Below, in pieces: positions 7,735 through 15,518 of a stretch of DNA of 64,000 nt. Both the position numbers and the translations under genes were made by a program. This stretch comes from Chryseobacterium rhizosphaerae (lineage in GTDB: Bacteria; Bacteroidota; Bacteroidia; Flavobacteriales; Weeksellaceae). The notes under the pieces are model-generated. The model worked only from the letters and a program-made list of their open reading frames with translations. It had not been told where the DNA came from and ran no database searches. The number at the start of each line of letters is the position of its first letter. Positions within the stretch are counted from its first letter, which is position 1. Location: contig NZ_QNUF01000018.1 of NCBI RefSeq assembly GCF_003385455.1, positions 35,157 to 99,156 on the forward strand. Direction: 5' to 3'.

Positions 7735-9138
7735 ATGGTTCTCAGCAGAATTTGGTCGGCTTTTATTATCATTGCCATTGCCATTGCAAGTATAAAATAC
7801 ATTTCATCAGGTCACTACAAAACCATTTTCAATGATATGGTGGTAGGGAAAGGTGGAGATACGGTTCAGATAGCATCACAGCAGATGAGCACCCTCACTC
7901 CCATCGTCAGAGACAGCCTGATGAAGAAAAATGATTTTGCAGACAGCAGAATTCACTATAAAACAGACTCTTTAAAGCAGAATGTAAAAGTTTACCGTGT
8001 TCAGGAGGCTGATGGTGTCATTGGAACTTCGGAAACAGCTGTAAAAATATGTATAGGCCTTATCGGGATCATGACCCTTTTCATGGGATTTATGAGTATT
8101 GCTGAGAAAGCTGGAGGAATCAATCTTCTGAGCCGTTTTATTCAGCCTTTTTTCTCAAAGCTTTTCCCCGATATCCCTAAAAACCATCCCGCTTTCGGGC
8201 ATATGCTGATGAATTTCAGCGCCAACCTTCTGGGACTTGATAATGCGGCAACACCTTTTGGGTTAAAAGCCATGGAAAGTTTACAGAGCTTAAACCCCAA
8301 TAAAGATACCGCCAGCAATTCTCAGATCATGTTTCTCTGCCTTCACGCCGGAGGAATGACCCTGATTCCCGTATCCATTATTGCTATCAGGGCATCAATG
8401 GGCTCAAAAACGCCTACTGATATCTTCCTTCCCTGTATGATTGCCACTTTTGCAGCCACATTAGCTGCAATGATTATTGTTTCTTTATATCAGAAGATCA
8501 ATCTGCTTCGCCCGGTAGTTATTGCTTATGTAGGAGGAATTTCTGCAGTGATCGCTTTACTGGTCGTTTATCTGGTACAGCTAAGCAAGGATGAGCTGGA
8601 TGATTTCAGTAAAGTATTAAGTAACGGACTGATTCTCTTTATATTTCTAGCAATAGTATTAGGTGCCGTCTATAAAAAGATCAATGTTTTTGATGCTTTT
8701 ATAGAAGGAGCAAAGGAAGGTTTTACCACCTGTGTAAAGATCATCCCTTATTTAGTGGGAATGTTAATAGCCATCTCGTTATTAAGAACTTCCGGTGTTT
8801 TTGATGTAATCATTGACGGAATGAAATGGGTTGCCCATGTTGCCAGCCTGGACCCCCGATTTGTTGACGGGCTTCCCACAGCACTGATCAAGCCTCTATC
8901 CGGTTCGGGAGCAAGAGGAATGATGGTAGATACCATGAGTACTTTTGGTCCGGACAGCTTCCAGGGACAACTCGCTGCTGTTCTGCAGGGAAGCTCAGAT
9001 ACCACGTTCTACGTGATCGCCGTTTATTTTGGTGCCGTAGCTGTAAAGAACACGAGATACACGGTAATTGCCATGCTTCTCGCCGATCTGGTGGGTATTA
9101 TTACGTCTATCGCTCTGGCGTACTTATTTTTCGCATAA
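7735..9138 (+). CDS. Nucleoside-recognition (Gate) domain membrane protein, SpmA-SpmB fusion
   Basis: A 467-residue polytopic membrane protein joining two 'Gate'/nucleoside-recognition domains that are separate proteins (SpmA and SpmB) in Bacillus. The N-terminal half contains LIGIMTLFMGFMSIAEKAGG, then HPAFGHMLMNFSANLLGLDNAATPFGLKAM (SpmA signature). The C-terminal half contains CVKIIPYLVGMLIAISLLRTSG and LIKPLSGSGARGMMVDTM, then LQGSSDTTFYVIAVYFGAV (SpmB signature). In spore formers these proteins act in core dehydration. In non-sporing Bacteroidota the transported molecule is unknown, so the function is only inferred as a transporter. An insert of about 60 polar residues follows the first helix. 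It appears to be a single-gene unit. Confidence 0.85.
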   Translation: MVLSRIWSAFIIIAIAIASIKYISSGHYKTIFNDMVVGKGGDTVQIASQQMSTLTPIVRDSLMKKNDFADSRIHYKTDSLKQNVKVYRVQEADGVIGTSETAVKICIGLIGIMTLFMGFMSIAEKAGGINLLSRFIQPFFSKLFPDIPKNHPAFGHMLMNFSANLLGLDNAATPFGLKAMESLQSLNPNKDTASNSQIMFLCLHAGGMTLIPVSIIAIRASMGSKTPTDIFLPCMIATFAATLAAMIIVSLYQKINLLRPVVIAYVGGISAVIALLVVYLVQLSKDELDDFSKVLSNGLILFIFLAIVLGAVYKKINVFDAFIEGAKEGFTTCVKIIPYLVGMLIAISLLRTSGVFDVIIDGMKWVAHVASLDPRFVDGLPTALIKPLSGSGARGMMVDTMSTFGPDSFQGQLAAVLQGSSDTTFYVIAVYFGAVAVKNTRYTVIAMLLADLVGIITSIALAYLFFA

Positions 9139-9171
9139 ATAATAGTATGTTAATAAAACAAATCCTCTAAG

Positions 9172-9666
9172 TTGAAAAATATAAAATATGGATTTTTTCT
9201 AAGATCCTTGAGTTTATATGAAATAGTTTTACCTAGCTTAATTCTACTTGTAGAAATTCTTATTTACTATTTAAAACTTAATCAAATCCATTTAGAAATT
9301 GAAAAGGTGATCGGTTCAATAACTTTTATGTTTCTTTGGTGGGTTCCAATTTCAACTCCATTATCAGAAAAATTTAGGAATATCTATTTTTCTTTATTTT
9401 GGTTGGTAATTTGTACATTATGGTTAACAATACCAGGGGATTTTAAAATGTCTATTTTGCCACTTTTAGTATTTACATTTATACAAATTATCCGTTTAAT
9501 TTTTAAATGGGTTTATAAAAGGGAGCCTATTCCTTTATTGATTAGCAAATTTATAACTCATCGATATAGTAAAATAGAGAACAGAGAATCTGACAAAAAC
9601 GACATTGGTTTTAGTATACTAGTTTTTATTATCGGTGGTTTCCTTTCTATTTTCGTTGTAAACTGA
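9172..9666 (+). CDS. Hypothetical multi-pass membrane protein
   Basis: A 164-residue protein with about five hydrophobic segments (LYEIVLPSLILLVEILIYYL, VIGSITFMFLWWVPIS, IYFSLFWLVICTLWL, ILPLLVFTFIQIIRLIF and IGFSILVFIIGGFLSIFVV). No family is recognised. The frame begins with TTG at 9172, and no ATG is available until a methionine about 50 residues in, so the true start is uncertain. The region is visibly richer in A/T than its neighbours, which may indicate recent acquisition or low expression. Confidence 0.5.
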   Translation: MKNIKYGFFLRSLSLYEIVLPSLILLVEILIYYLKLNQIHLEIEKVIGSITFMFLWWVPISTPLSEKFRNIYFSLFWLVICTLWLTIPGDFKMSILPLLVFTFIQIIRLIFKWVYKREPIPLLISKFITHRYSKIENRESDKNDIGFSILVFIIGGFLSIFVVN

Positions 9667-9708
9667 CCAATTATTAGCAAAATATAGATAATATTAAAAA
9701 AAATAAAT

Positions 9709-10101
9709 ATGATTACAGATAAAGAATTTACGCTACGCCTCATCCGTCAATTGACCCAGGCATTGGAAAAGCTTATTTTAGATAAACCGGAAGAAAGCTT
9801 AATGCAGAAGGAACTGGATTTTGATACATTGATGAGGGATATTTTCAAGATGAGTTTTACCGAAATCTCTTCAAAGCCTAAACAAGAAATGATAGACATG
9901 GTCAACGAAAGACAGGAAAGGGATCATAAAGATTATTACGAAATGCTGGGTAATCTTTTCTATTTCACGGGGAAACAAGGTCAAAACAATGATTTTCTGG
10001 ATAAAGCAAAAACATTTTATGAGCTGTATCTTCAGACCAGCGGAATTTTTGCCCTTCCTGTCATCAACAGAATTAATGAAATAAAAAAAGCACTTGAATA
10101 A
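9709..10101 (+). CDS. Hypothetical helical protein (possibly DUF6483-like)
   Basis: A 130-residue cytoplasmic, probably all-helical protein: ITDKEFTLRLIRQLTQALEKLIL at the N-terminus, a polar middle (DMVNERQERDHKDYYEMLGNLFYFTGK) and a C-terminal TPR-like segment (LDKAKTFYELYLQTSGIFALPVINRINEIKKALE). The N-terminal 'D-x-x-L/M-R-x-I-x-x-L/M-x-x' pattern is similar to proteins labelled DUF6483, but I cannot confirm that assignment. Its stop codon is inside the loop of a bidirectional terminator shared with the convergent tonB-like gene. Confidence 0.6.
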   Translation: MITDKEFTLRLIRQLTQALEKLILDKPEESLMQKELDFDTLMRDIFKMSFTEISSKPKQEMIDMVNERQERDHKDYYEMLGNLFYFTGKQGQNNDFLDKAKTFYELYLQTSGIFALPVINRINEIKKALE

Positions 10102-10110
10102 AGTGCTTTT
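10086..10110. terminator. Bidirectional terminator with stop codon in the loop
   Basis: AAAAGCACTT (10086-10095) pairs perfectly with AAGTGCTTTT (10101-10110) around a 5-nt loop. T-rich flanks occur on both strands (TTTTGT on plus, TTTTTTTAT on minus). It ends the 9709 gene and the exbB-exbD-tonB-like operon. Confidence 0.85.
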
Positions 10111-10116
10111 GTATGT

Positions 10117-11007
10117 TTAAAATGTTATTTTGTAACTTCCTGTGGAGGATGTATTGGCTCTTTCTGCCTTTACATACTTCTTGACCCATGAAACGGATGT
10201 AGAAGATACACAAGGGTCTGAAACACCTCCTGATCTTCTTGCAGAAACCACATTTCCTGCTTTATCTACGGTATAAGCAATGGTAATAGATCCGCTTGCG
10301 GTACAACTATGAGCAGGCTGAGCTCCTCCTCGACCCATTGTTCCCGGAATATAGCCAACAAGTTTTCTGTCTATCCCTACCTTACTGTCTCCATTTCCAT
10401 CTCCTCCTAAAGGATCTCCGGCATTTCCAATACCATCTCCGGTCCCCTGGCTTCCCGCTTTTGTTCCTCTTCCTTTGATCAGGTTTCCGATAGCTGCATT
10501 CCCTTTTCCATCCCCATTTCCGGTTTTGGAATTAGCAGTGGCAGCCCCTGCTTTTTTAGTATTTTTAGAAGCACTGGTACTGGTAGCTTCTTTTTTCTCA
10601 GCTTTTTTTGCCTCCTCTTTTTTCGGAACCGTTGTTTTCGAATTATTTCCTGTGATCACTTTTTCCTTCACGTCAGCTTTCTTGGGTTCCGGTGCAGGCT
10701 CGGGCTTTACAACTGTCTTTGTTTCAGGAACGGGTGTTTCCGCCGGCTCGGGAGTAACCTCCTCCGTAGCAGCCGCTAAACTGCCCGGTTGCTCGGCCGG
10801 TTCTTCAATTCCCTTTCCATTCCTATTGTCACCGAAATTAACAAGCATCGTTGTGATGACCTCCGGATCTTTATCCAGTTCGGGTTTTAATTTATATAAA
10901 AAAACAAAAAGCAAAACGGCGGACCAAATAAGGACAGTAAGCAAAGCACTCTTTACCCTATCTTTATTTTCTTCGTTTTTGTTTGCAGTATAGCTTCTCA
11001 TCTTCAA
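10117..11007 (-). CDS. TonB-like energy transducer
   Basis: A 296-residue envelope-spanning protein, third in an exbB-exbD-tonB-like operon. It has a short cytoplasmic N-terminus, one transmembrane helix (LLTVLIWSAVLLFVFLYKL, about residues 22-40), a Pro/Glu/Lys-rich periplasmic spacer (EPAEQP, PVPETK, EPAPEPKK), a Gly/Asn/Asp-rich linker (GDGKGN, GDGIGN, GGDGNGD) and a globular C-terminus with GSITIAYTVDKAGNVVSARRSGG followed by CVSSTSVSWVKKY. The 'beta-strand, D-x-x-G-N-V, x-S-x-G, C' pattern with two Cys is closer to the AgmX/PglI-type C-terminal domain than to canonical TonB. It likely couples proton motive force from ExbBD to outer-membrane transport or gliding-type machinery. Start alternatives are two codons apart. 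Confidence 0.8.
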   Translation of the reverse strand: MKMRSYTANKNEENKDRVKSALLTVLIWSAVLLFVFLYKLKPELDKDPEVITTMLVNFGDNRNGKGIEEPAEQPGSLAAATEEVTPEPAETPVPETKTVVKPEPAPEPKKADVKEKVITGNNSKTTVPKKEEAKKAEKKEATSTSASKNTKKAGAATANSKTGNGDGKGNAAIGNLIKGRGTKAGSQGTGDGIGNAGDPLGGDGNGDSKVGIDRKLVGYIPGTMGRGGAQPAHSCTASGSITIAYTVDKAGNVVSARRSGGVSDPCVSSTSVSWVKKYVKAERANTSSTGSYKITF

Positions 11008-11017
11008 TGATTCTTAC

Positions 11018-11416
11018 TTATTTATCTTTAACGGTTGCAATAGCAATATTAAGCTTGTTTTTCTCAGCGATTTCCATCACAAAAACCACATCCTTATGCA
11101 GTGTATTTTCATCTGCTCTGATGGTAAAAGACTTATTGGTCTGATTAGCTAGCTTAGTAACAATAATCTGCTCCAGCTCTCCTTTATTCACCGGATTATC
11201 ATCTACAAAAAATGAACCATCAGGTTTAATACTTACCGTTAAAGGATTAGGAATATTATCCTCAGTCGCTCCGGCCTTTGGAAGATTCACCTCTATTGCA
11301 CTTTGGTTAGCTGCAGAGGAGGTTATCATAAAGAAGATCAGCATCAACAGGATAACATCTGTCATCGCTGCTAAACTGAATTCCGGATTCGCTTTATTTC
11401 TTCTTTGAATTTTCAT
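11018..11416 (-). CDS. exbD: ExbD/TolR-family proton-channel subunit
   Basis: A 132-residue inner-membrane protein with a short N-terminus (MKIQRRNKANPEFSLAAMTD), one transmembrane helix (VILLMLIFFMITSS) and a periplasmic domain (IEVNLPKAG..., TVSIKPDGSFFVDD, TIRADENTLHKDVVFVMEIAEKN). The conserved Asp of 'AAMTDVILLMLIFFM' is the proton-path residue of ExbD/TolR proteins. It works with the ExbB-like protein encoded just upstream and the TonB-like protein downstream (10-base gap). A 20-bp leader motif shared with tolC lies 18 bases before its start. Confidence 0.93.
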   Translation of the reverse strand: MKIQRRNKANPEFSLAAMTDVILLMLIFFMITSSAANQSAIEVNLPKAGATEDNIPNPLTVSIKPDGSFFVDDNPVNKGELEQIIVTKLANQTNKSFTIRADENTLHKDVVFVMEIAEKNKLNIAIATVKDK

Positions 11417-11433
11417 CTGTTTCTTCTAATAGG

Positions 11434-11453
11434 TTAATGGTCAGATGGAATCG
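11434..11453 (-). promoter_or_regulatory. Shared leader motif upstream of exbD
   Basis: On the minus strand the sequence is CGATTCCATCTGACCATTAA. It differs by one base from the motif upstream of the tolC-like gene (20923-20942) and lies at almost the same distance from the start codon. Function unknown. Confidence 0.5.
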
Positions 11454-11508
11454 CTCACTTAATAATTCCCTGAAAAGGTTTTTGGGGTAGCGATTTCATA
11501 AGAAAGAT

Positions 11509-12213
11509 TTATAAAGGTTTGTTGATAAGATCTAAAAATTCTCCAGACATATTCTGAGCTTTCAATACAAACTTGTCAATTCTTGTTAAAAGAATATTGT
11601 AGCAAAAATTGGCAGGAATAGCAACTGCCAAACCTACAGCTGTTTGCCCTAAAGCGGTATAAATACCTTCTGAAAGTGTTTTTGGGGAGAAAGATCCTGT
11701 TGCATGTGATAAATTAAAGAATGCAATAATCATCCCGATCACCGTTCCTAAAAGTCCCAACATCGGAGCAATACTTGGAACCACCGCCAAAAGGTTAAGG
11801 TTTTTCTCCATATTGGCCACTTCTACCTGAGCCTGAGCCTCCATTGCACTCACAATATCAGAAACAGGACGTCCTAATCTTGAAATTCCCTTTTCTAAAA
11901 TTCTTCCCTCCGGAGAGTTTTGCGTTTTGCAATAATCTGCAGCCGCTTCAATCTTTCCTGCTTTCACGAAGTCTTCAATATTATTCATGAAGTTGGAATC
12001 CGTTTTTGACGTTAATCTTTTAATAAAGAAGAATCTTTCAAAAAACAGATATAAAGAAAACACTCCCAACAACAGTACAATAGCCATCACTATTTTAGCG
12101 AAAGCTCCTCCGTGGAACATGATCTTCCAAAATGAAAATTCTAAATTGTCTGTAGCAACTACGGGTGTAGCAATTTGCGCAAATAAAATCTGAGTAAGTT
12201 CCGTTAACAGCAT
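11509..12213 (-). CDS. exbB: ExbB/TolQ/MotA-family proton-channel subunit
   Basis: A 234-residue polytopic inner-membrane protein and the first gene of the energy-transduction operon. Visible parts are helix 1 (IVMAIVLLLGVFSLYLFFERFFFI, about residues 40-63), a cytoplasmic loop (DFVKAGKIEAAADYCKTQNSPEGRILEKGISR), helix 2 (LLAVVPSIAPMLGLLGTVIGMIIAFFNL, with the family signature APxLGLLGTVxGMI) and helix 3 (ALGQTAVGLAVAIPANFCYNILL). ExbB/TolQ pentamers with ExbD make a proton-driven motor. A good TACATTTG promoter element lies at 12243-12250. Confidence 0.93.
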   Translation of the reverse strand: MLLTELTQILFAQIATPVVATDNLEFSFWKIMFHGGAFAKIVMAIVLLLGVFSLYLFFERFFFIKRLTSKTDSNFMNNIEDFVKAGKIEAAADYCKTQNSPEGRILEKGISRLGRPVSDIVSAMEAQAQVEVANMEKNLNLLAVVPSIAPMLGLLGTVIGMIIAFFNLSHATGSFSPKTLSEGIYTALGQTAVGLAVAIPANFCYNILLTRIDKFVLKAQNMSGEFLDLINKPL

Positions 12214-12242
12214 TAATGTGAATTTTATAAAAGTTTTAACGA

Positions 12243-12250
12243 CAAATGTA
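12243..12250 (-). promoter_or_regulatory. Bacteroidota-type -7 element for exbB operon
   Basis: The minus strand reads TACATTTG, an exact match to TAnnTTTG, 30 bases upstream of the exbB start codon. No clear -33 TTG was found. Confidence 0.6.
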
Positions 12251-12388
12251 GTGGAATATTATGAATTGATATCTTAAAAATTGCTTAAAAACAACTTAAA
12301 GTTTGTTATCAAATGACAAACAGCAAATATCTTTCCAAAAGAAATTTTGAAAAGATATTTGATATAAAAAAATTAGGAGTAGCGACGT

Positions 12389-12850
12389 TTAGTCTTCGTC
12401 TACCTCAATATCATCCTGGCTGAATTCGCACTTTAACCTAAAAGGAATCGGTGTATCAGATCCCGTGTAGAAATCATCAATGGTTCCTTTCCAGATGACC
12501 TGAAGCTCGCCTTCTTCGTTTTTCTCAAAAAGAAGCTCATTATCATAGATGTAGGCATCTTCGTCATCGAATAGGTCTACTTCTGTATAAGTTTCCTCAT
12601 CAGAGTCACTGATTGTTATCGTTTTGCCTTCCAGTTCTGATGTTTCAATCGGAAAATCGAAAACTTCGAGTGAAAGCTGTGGAAAGTTGTACTGTAATGA
12701 ATCATCATCTACGTGATCCAAACTGTCATCCGTTATAATTTCAACCTCTAAAAAATGTTGCTGGTTGCTGTAGACTGCTTTACAATAAGTATTTCTGATA
12801 TTGTACTTTAATGTTTCGTCCGGATGGTAAATTTTTAAAATCCCTTTCAT
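12389..12850 (-). CDS. Hypothetical acidic cytoplasmic protein
   Basis: A 153-residue very acidic protein (many D/E runs: DDSLDHVDDDS, DSDEETYTEVDLFDDEDAY, FSQDDIEVDED at the end) with no signal peptide or transmembrane segment. The N-terminus (MKGILKIYHPDETLKYNIRN) and an alternating hydrophobic pattern suggest a small beta-rich fold. I do not recognise a family. It stands alone with its own TATCTTTG -7 element (12899-12906) and lies upstream of, and codirectional with, the exbB operon, 175 bases apart. Confidence 0.65.
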   Translation of the reverse strand: MKGILKIYHPDETLKYNIRNTYCKAVYSNQQHFLEVEIITDDSLDHVDDDSLQYNFPQLSLEVFDFPIETSELEGKTITISDSDEETYTEVDLFDDEDAYIYDNELLFEKNEEGELQVIWKGTIDDFYTGSDTPIPFRLKCEFSQDDIEVDED

Positions 12851-12898
12851 TTTTTCTTAAAAAAGAACTGTAATAATATGATTGTTAAATGCTTTAGA

Positions 12899-12906
12899 CA
12901 AAGATA
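12899..12906 (-). promoter_or_regulatory. -7 element for the acidic hypothetical gene
   Basis: The minus strand reads TATCTTTG, an exact TAnnTTTG match, 48 bases upstream of the start codon at 12850. Confidence 0.55.
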
Positions 12907-12990
12907 AAAAATTGATTCAAAGTTAAAAGGATTTTGAAAATAATTTTTTAATTCAAGTTTAATGATGAGTCTGAATCACCCAATAATACT

Positions 12991-12998
12991 TACTTTTG
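12991..12998 (+). promoter_or_regulatory. -7 element for the DUF885 gene
   Basis: TACTTTTG matches TAnnTTTG exactly, 19 bases before the ATG at 13018. The resulting leader would be about 12 bases with no Shine-Dalgarno site. Confidence 0.55.
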
Positions 12999-13017
12999 TT
13001 TCATAAAGATTCTGAAA

Positions 13018-14814
13018 ATGAAAAATGTTTTATCGAAAAGTATTTTGGGATTGGGATTGATGATAAGTCTTGCATCCTGCAAAAAGACCGATTCTCCCCT
13101 TACCAAAGTTACTCCTACCAATCTGGATTCCATTGCCTCCAATTATTATGAACAGTATCTTAAACTATATCCTTTGGATGCTACAGCCCAGGGAGATACA
13201 AGATACAATGACCAACTTCCTATTAACATTGATAAGGATTTTATTTCAGGAGAAGTGGCTTTCTACAATTCGGTACAAAAACAATTGGATAATGTAGATT
13301 ACAAGAGCCTTTCCGACGAAAATAAAGTCGTTTATGATGTGCTGGATTATACTTTAAAAGATAAAATAGAGGCTTATGCCTATCATCCGGAATATATTCC
13401 TTTTACTCAGTTTGGGGGTCTTCCTTTAAATTTTCCGCTGTACGGAAGTGGAGAGGGAAGCCAGCCTTTTAAAACGGAAAAAGATTACAGCGACTGGCTG
13501 AAAAGAATGGAAAAATTTCCGGCATGGATGGATGCAGCAGCTGAAAACTTCCGTGAAGGGATCAACAATAAAGTTGTTCTTCCTAAAAAACTGGTTGTCA
13601 AAATGATTCCCCAAATGACCTCTCAGGAAATTATCACCCCTGACATGGAAAAAAATATTTTCTACGGTCCTATTAAAAACTTCCCGAAAAGTTTCACCCA
13701 GGCTCAGAAAGATAAATTTTCAGAACTTTATAAAGACGCCATTACCAAAAAAATCATTCCTGCTTATACTAAAATGGGTAATTTCCTGGAAAAGGAATAC
13801 CTTCCAAAAGCAAGAGATAATGACGGCTACAACAGCCTTCCCAATGGAAATGAAATTTACGGTTATTATGTAAAAAGCTGGACTACTACTAAAAAATCAC
13901 CGGAAGAGATCAACAAAATCGGACAGCAGCAGGTAGCTATGCTTCGTGCAGAGATGGAAAAGGTGAAAAAACAGGTTGGTTTTACAGGAACACTGGAAGA
14001 ATTCATCACTTTTGTTAAAACTGATCCCAAAGCAATGCCTTATAAAACCTCTAAAGAAGTTTTAAATGGCTTTAACAGTATTTTAGCCAAGATTACCCCG
14101 AAGCTGAAAACGATGTTTAATGTCACGCCAAAAACCAAATTTGAGATCAGACAAACGGAAAAATTCAGAGAGGCCAGCGCCAGTGCTGAATACATTCCCG
14201 GAACTCCGGACGGGAAAAGAGCCGGTATTTTTTATGTCCCCCTTCCCGATCCTTCAAAATTCAATGTTACTTCAGGAATGGAGTCCCTTTTCCTTCATGA
14301 AGCCATCCCCGGACATCATTATCAGGTTTCTCTTCAACAGGAGAATACAAACCTTCCAAAATTCATGAGATTCGGATGGTTTGGAGCCTACGGAGAAGGA
14401 TGGGCACATTATTGCGAAACCCTGGGCCCTGAATTCGGATTATATACAGATCCATATCAGAAAATGGGATACCTGAGTGACCAGATGCTGAGAGCAGTAA
14501 GACTGGTCGTGGACACAGGTATACACACCGGAAAAATGACCAGAGAAGAAGCCATTAAATATTTCTTAAGTAATATTTCTTATGATGAAGGGTCTGCTAC
14601 CGCAGAAGTGGAAAGATATATGGCTATGCCTGGCCAGGCTCTGGGCTATAAAATAGGATCACTAAGAATCCGGGAATTAAGAGAGAAGTATCAAAAAGAA
14701 CTGGGAAACAAGTTTAATCTGGCCAGCTTCCACGATGAAGTATTAAGCCAGGGATGCCTTCCTCTGGAGGTTCTGAACAGAAAAATGGAGCTTTGGGCTA
14801 AAAAACAAAAATAG
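13018..14814 (+). CDS. DUF885-family lipoprotein metallopeptidase-like protein
   Basis: A 598-residue envelope lipoprotein. The lipoprotein signal MKNVLSKSILGLGLMISLASC ends in a lipobox LASC with the acylated Cys at residue 21. The body matches the DUF885 family, which has a gluzincin-like fold: HEAIPGHHYQ (about residues 426-435) gives the HExxxxH-type zinc site and GEGWAHYCE (about 459-467) supplies the third-ligand region. The C-terminus has PGQALGYKIGSLRIRELREKY and FHDEVLSQGCLPLEVL, standard for the family. These proteins are thought to act as peptidases, but the substrate is unknown. A strong terminator follows. Confidence 0.9.
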   Translation: MKNVLSKSILGLGLMISLASCKKTDSPLTKVTPTNLDSIASNYYEQYLKLYPLDATAQGDTRYNDQLPINIDKDFISGEVAFYNSVQKQLDNVDYKSLSDENKVVYDVLDYTLKDKIEAYAYHPEYIPFTQFGGLPLNFPLYGSGEGSQPFKTEKDYSDWLKRMEKFPAWMDAAAENFREGINNKVVLPKKLVVKMIPQMTSQEIITPDMEKNIFYGPIKNFPKSFTQAQKDKFSELYKDAITKKIIPAYTKMGNFLEKEYLPKARDNDGYNSLPNGNEIYGYYVKSWTTTKKSPEEINKIGQQQVAMLRAEMEKVKKQVGFTGTLEEFITFVKTDPKAMPYKTSKEVLNGFNSILAKITPKLKTMFNVTPKTKFEIRQTEKFREASASAEYIPGTPDGKRAGIFYVPLPDPSKFNVTSGMESLFLHEAIPGHHYQVSLQQENTNLPKFMRFGWFGAYGEGWAHYCETLGPEFGLYTDPYQKMGYLSDQMLRAVRLVVDTGIHTGKMTREEAIKYFLSNISYDEGSATAEVERYMAMPGQALGYKIGSLRIRELREKYQKELGNKFNLASFHDEVLSQGCLPLEVLNRKMELWAKKQK

Positions 14815-14834
14815 GTTCTTGATCTAGATAATTT

Positions 14835-14863
14835 AAAAGGTGCTGAATTAAACAGCACCTTTT
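14835..14863 (+). terminator. Intrinsic terminator after the DUF885 gene
   Basis: AAAAGGTGCTG (14835-14845) pairs with CAGCACCTTTT (14853-14863) around a 7-nt loop, followed by a T run. Confidence 0.9.
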
Positions 14864-14906
14864 TTCGTTCAAGAAATTTCAATAATTTTAAAATTAAAAT
14901 TAAGAT

Positions 14907-15353
14907 ATGATCATAGAGAGTCTGAGATCTCTTTACAGTAGAGATTTAAATAAATTAAAAACAGAAATTGAAGCCTATCAAAATGAGGAAAATCTATGGA
15001 AGACCGATAAAAACATCGCCAATTCCGGAGGCAATCTCTGCCTCCATCTGGTAGGAAACCTTAACCTTTTTATCGGAACAGAACTGGGAAAAACCGGGTA
15101 TGTAAGACATCGTGACCTTGAGTTTTCCTTGAAAGACATTCCCAAAGCTGAGCTAATTGAAAAAGTTCAGGCAACCCTATCTATGGTAGACACTGTTCTC
15201 AGCCAGCTATCTGAAGAGGATCTCGGTAAAGAATACCCTCTTGTGGTTTTTGAAGATAAAATGACCACAGATTATTTCCTGATCCACCTGGTCGCTCATC
15301 TGGATTATCATTTGGGGCAGATTAATTATCATAGAAGACTATTAGATATTTAG
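14907..15353 (+). CDS. DinB-like (DUF1572) four-helix protein
   Basis: A 148-residue protein of the DinB/YfiT metal-binding four-helix bundle superfamily. The His residues that would bind the metal are in the right places: NLCLHLVGNLN (about residues 45-55) and HLVAHLDYHLGQINYHRRLL (near the C-terminus). Related proteins are thiol transferases or DNA-damage-induced proteins of uncertain activity. No partner gene is adjacent: a strong terminator lies upstream and a repeat remnant downstream. Confidence 0.8.
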   Translation: MIIESLRSLYSRDLNKLKTEIEAYQNEENLWKTDKNIANSGGNLCLHLVGNLNLFIGTELGKTGYVRHRDLEFSLKDIPKAELIEKVQATLSMVDTVLSQLSEEDLGKEYPLVVFEDKMTTDYFLIHLVAHLDYHLGQINYHRRLLDI

Positions 15354-15401
15354 GCTTCCATATAGCATCACAGGGTCTCTGTATCCGTATTTTTAGGTTT
15401 T

Positions 15402-15512
15402 CAAAGGCATTTCATTCAGCAAAGAGACGGTTGTACTGCTCAACGAAGTGCCCTTGCGGGCCATTTCAATGCGATTTGTTATAAAATCTTTGTGAGCATT
15501 GCGTTAAAAATG
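15402..15512. repeat. Remnant of a dispersed intergenic repeat
   Basis: It starts with CAAAGGCATTTCATTCAG (15402-15419), identical to 7468-7485, and ends with CTTTGTGAGCATTGCGTTA, similar to CTTTGCCGGCTCTGCGTTA near 7543-7561. The spacing between the two conserved ends is similar in both copies (about 70 bases), while the middle has diverged. Confidence 0.5.
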
Positions 15513-15518
15513 CAATCA

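Noticed and set aside
10475..10993. 172-codon plus-strand frame opposite the tonB-like gene
   Set aside because: It is the antisense of the Pro/Glu/Lys-rich and Gly-rich region, giving a low-complexity Phe/Ser/Val protein; no promoter or family support.
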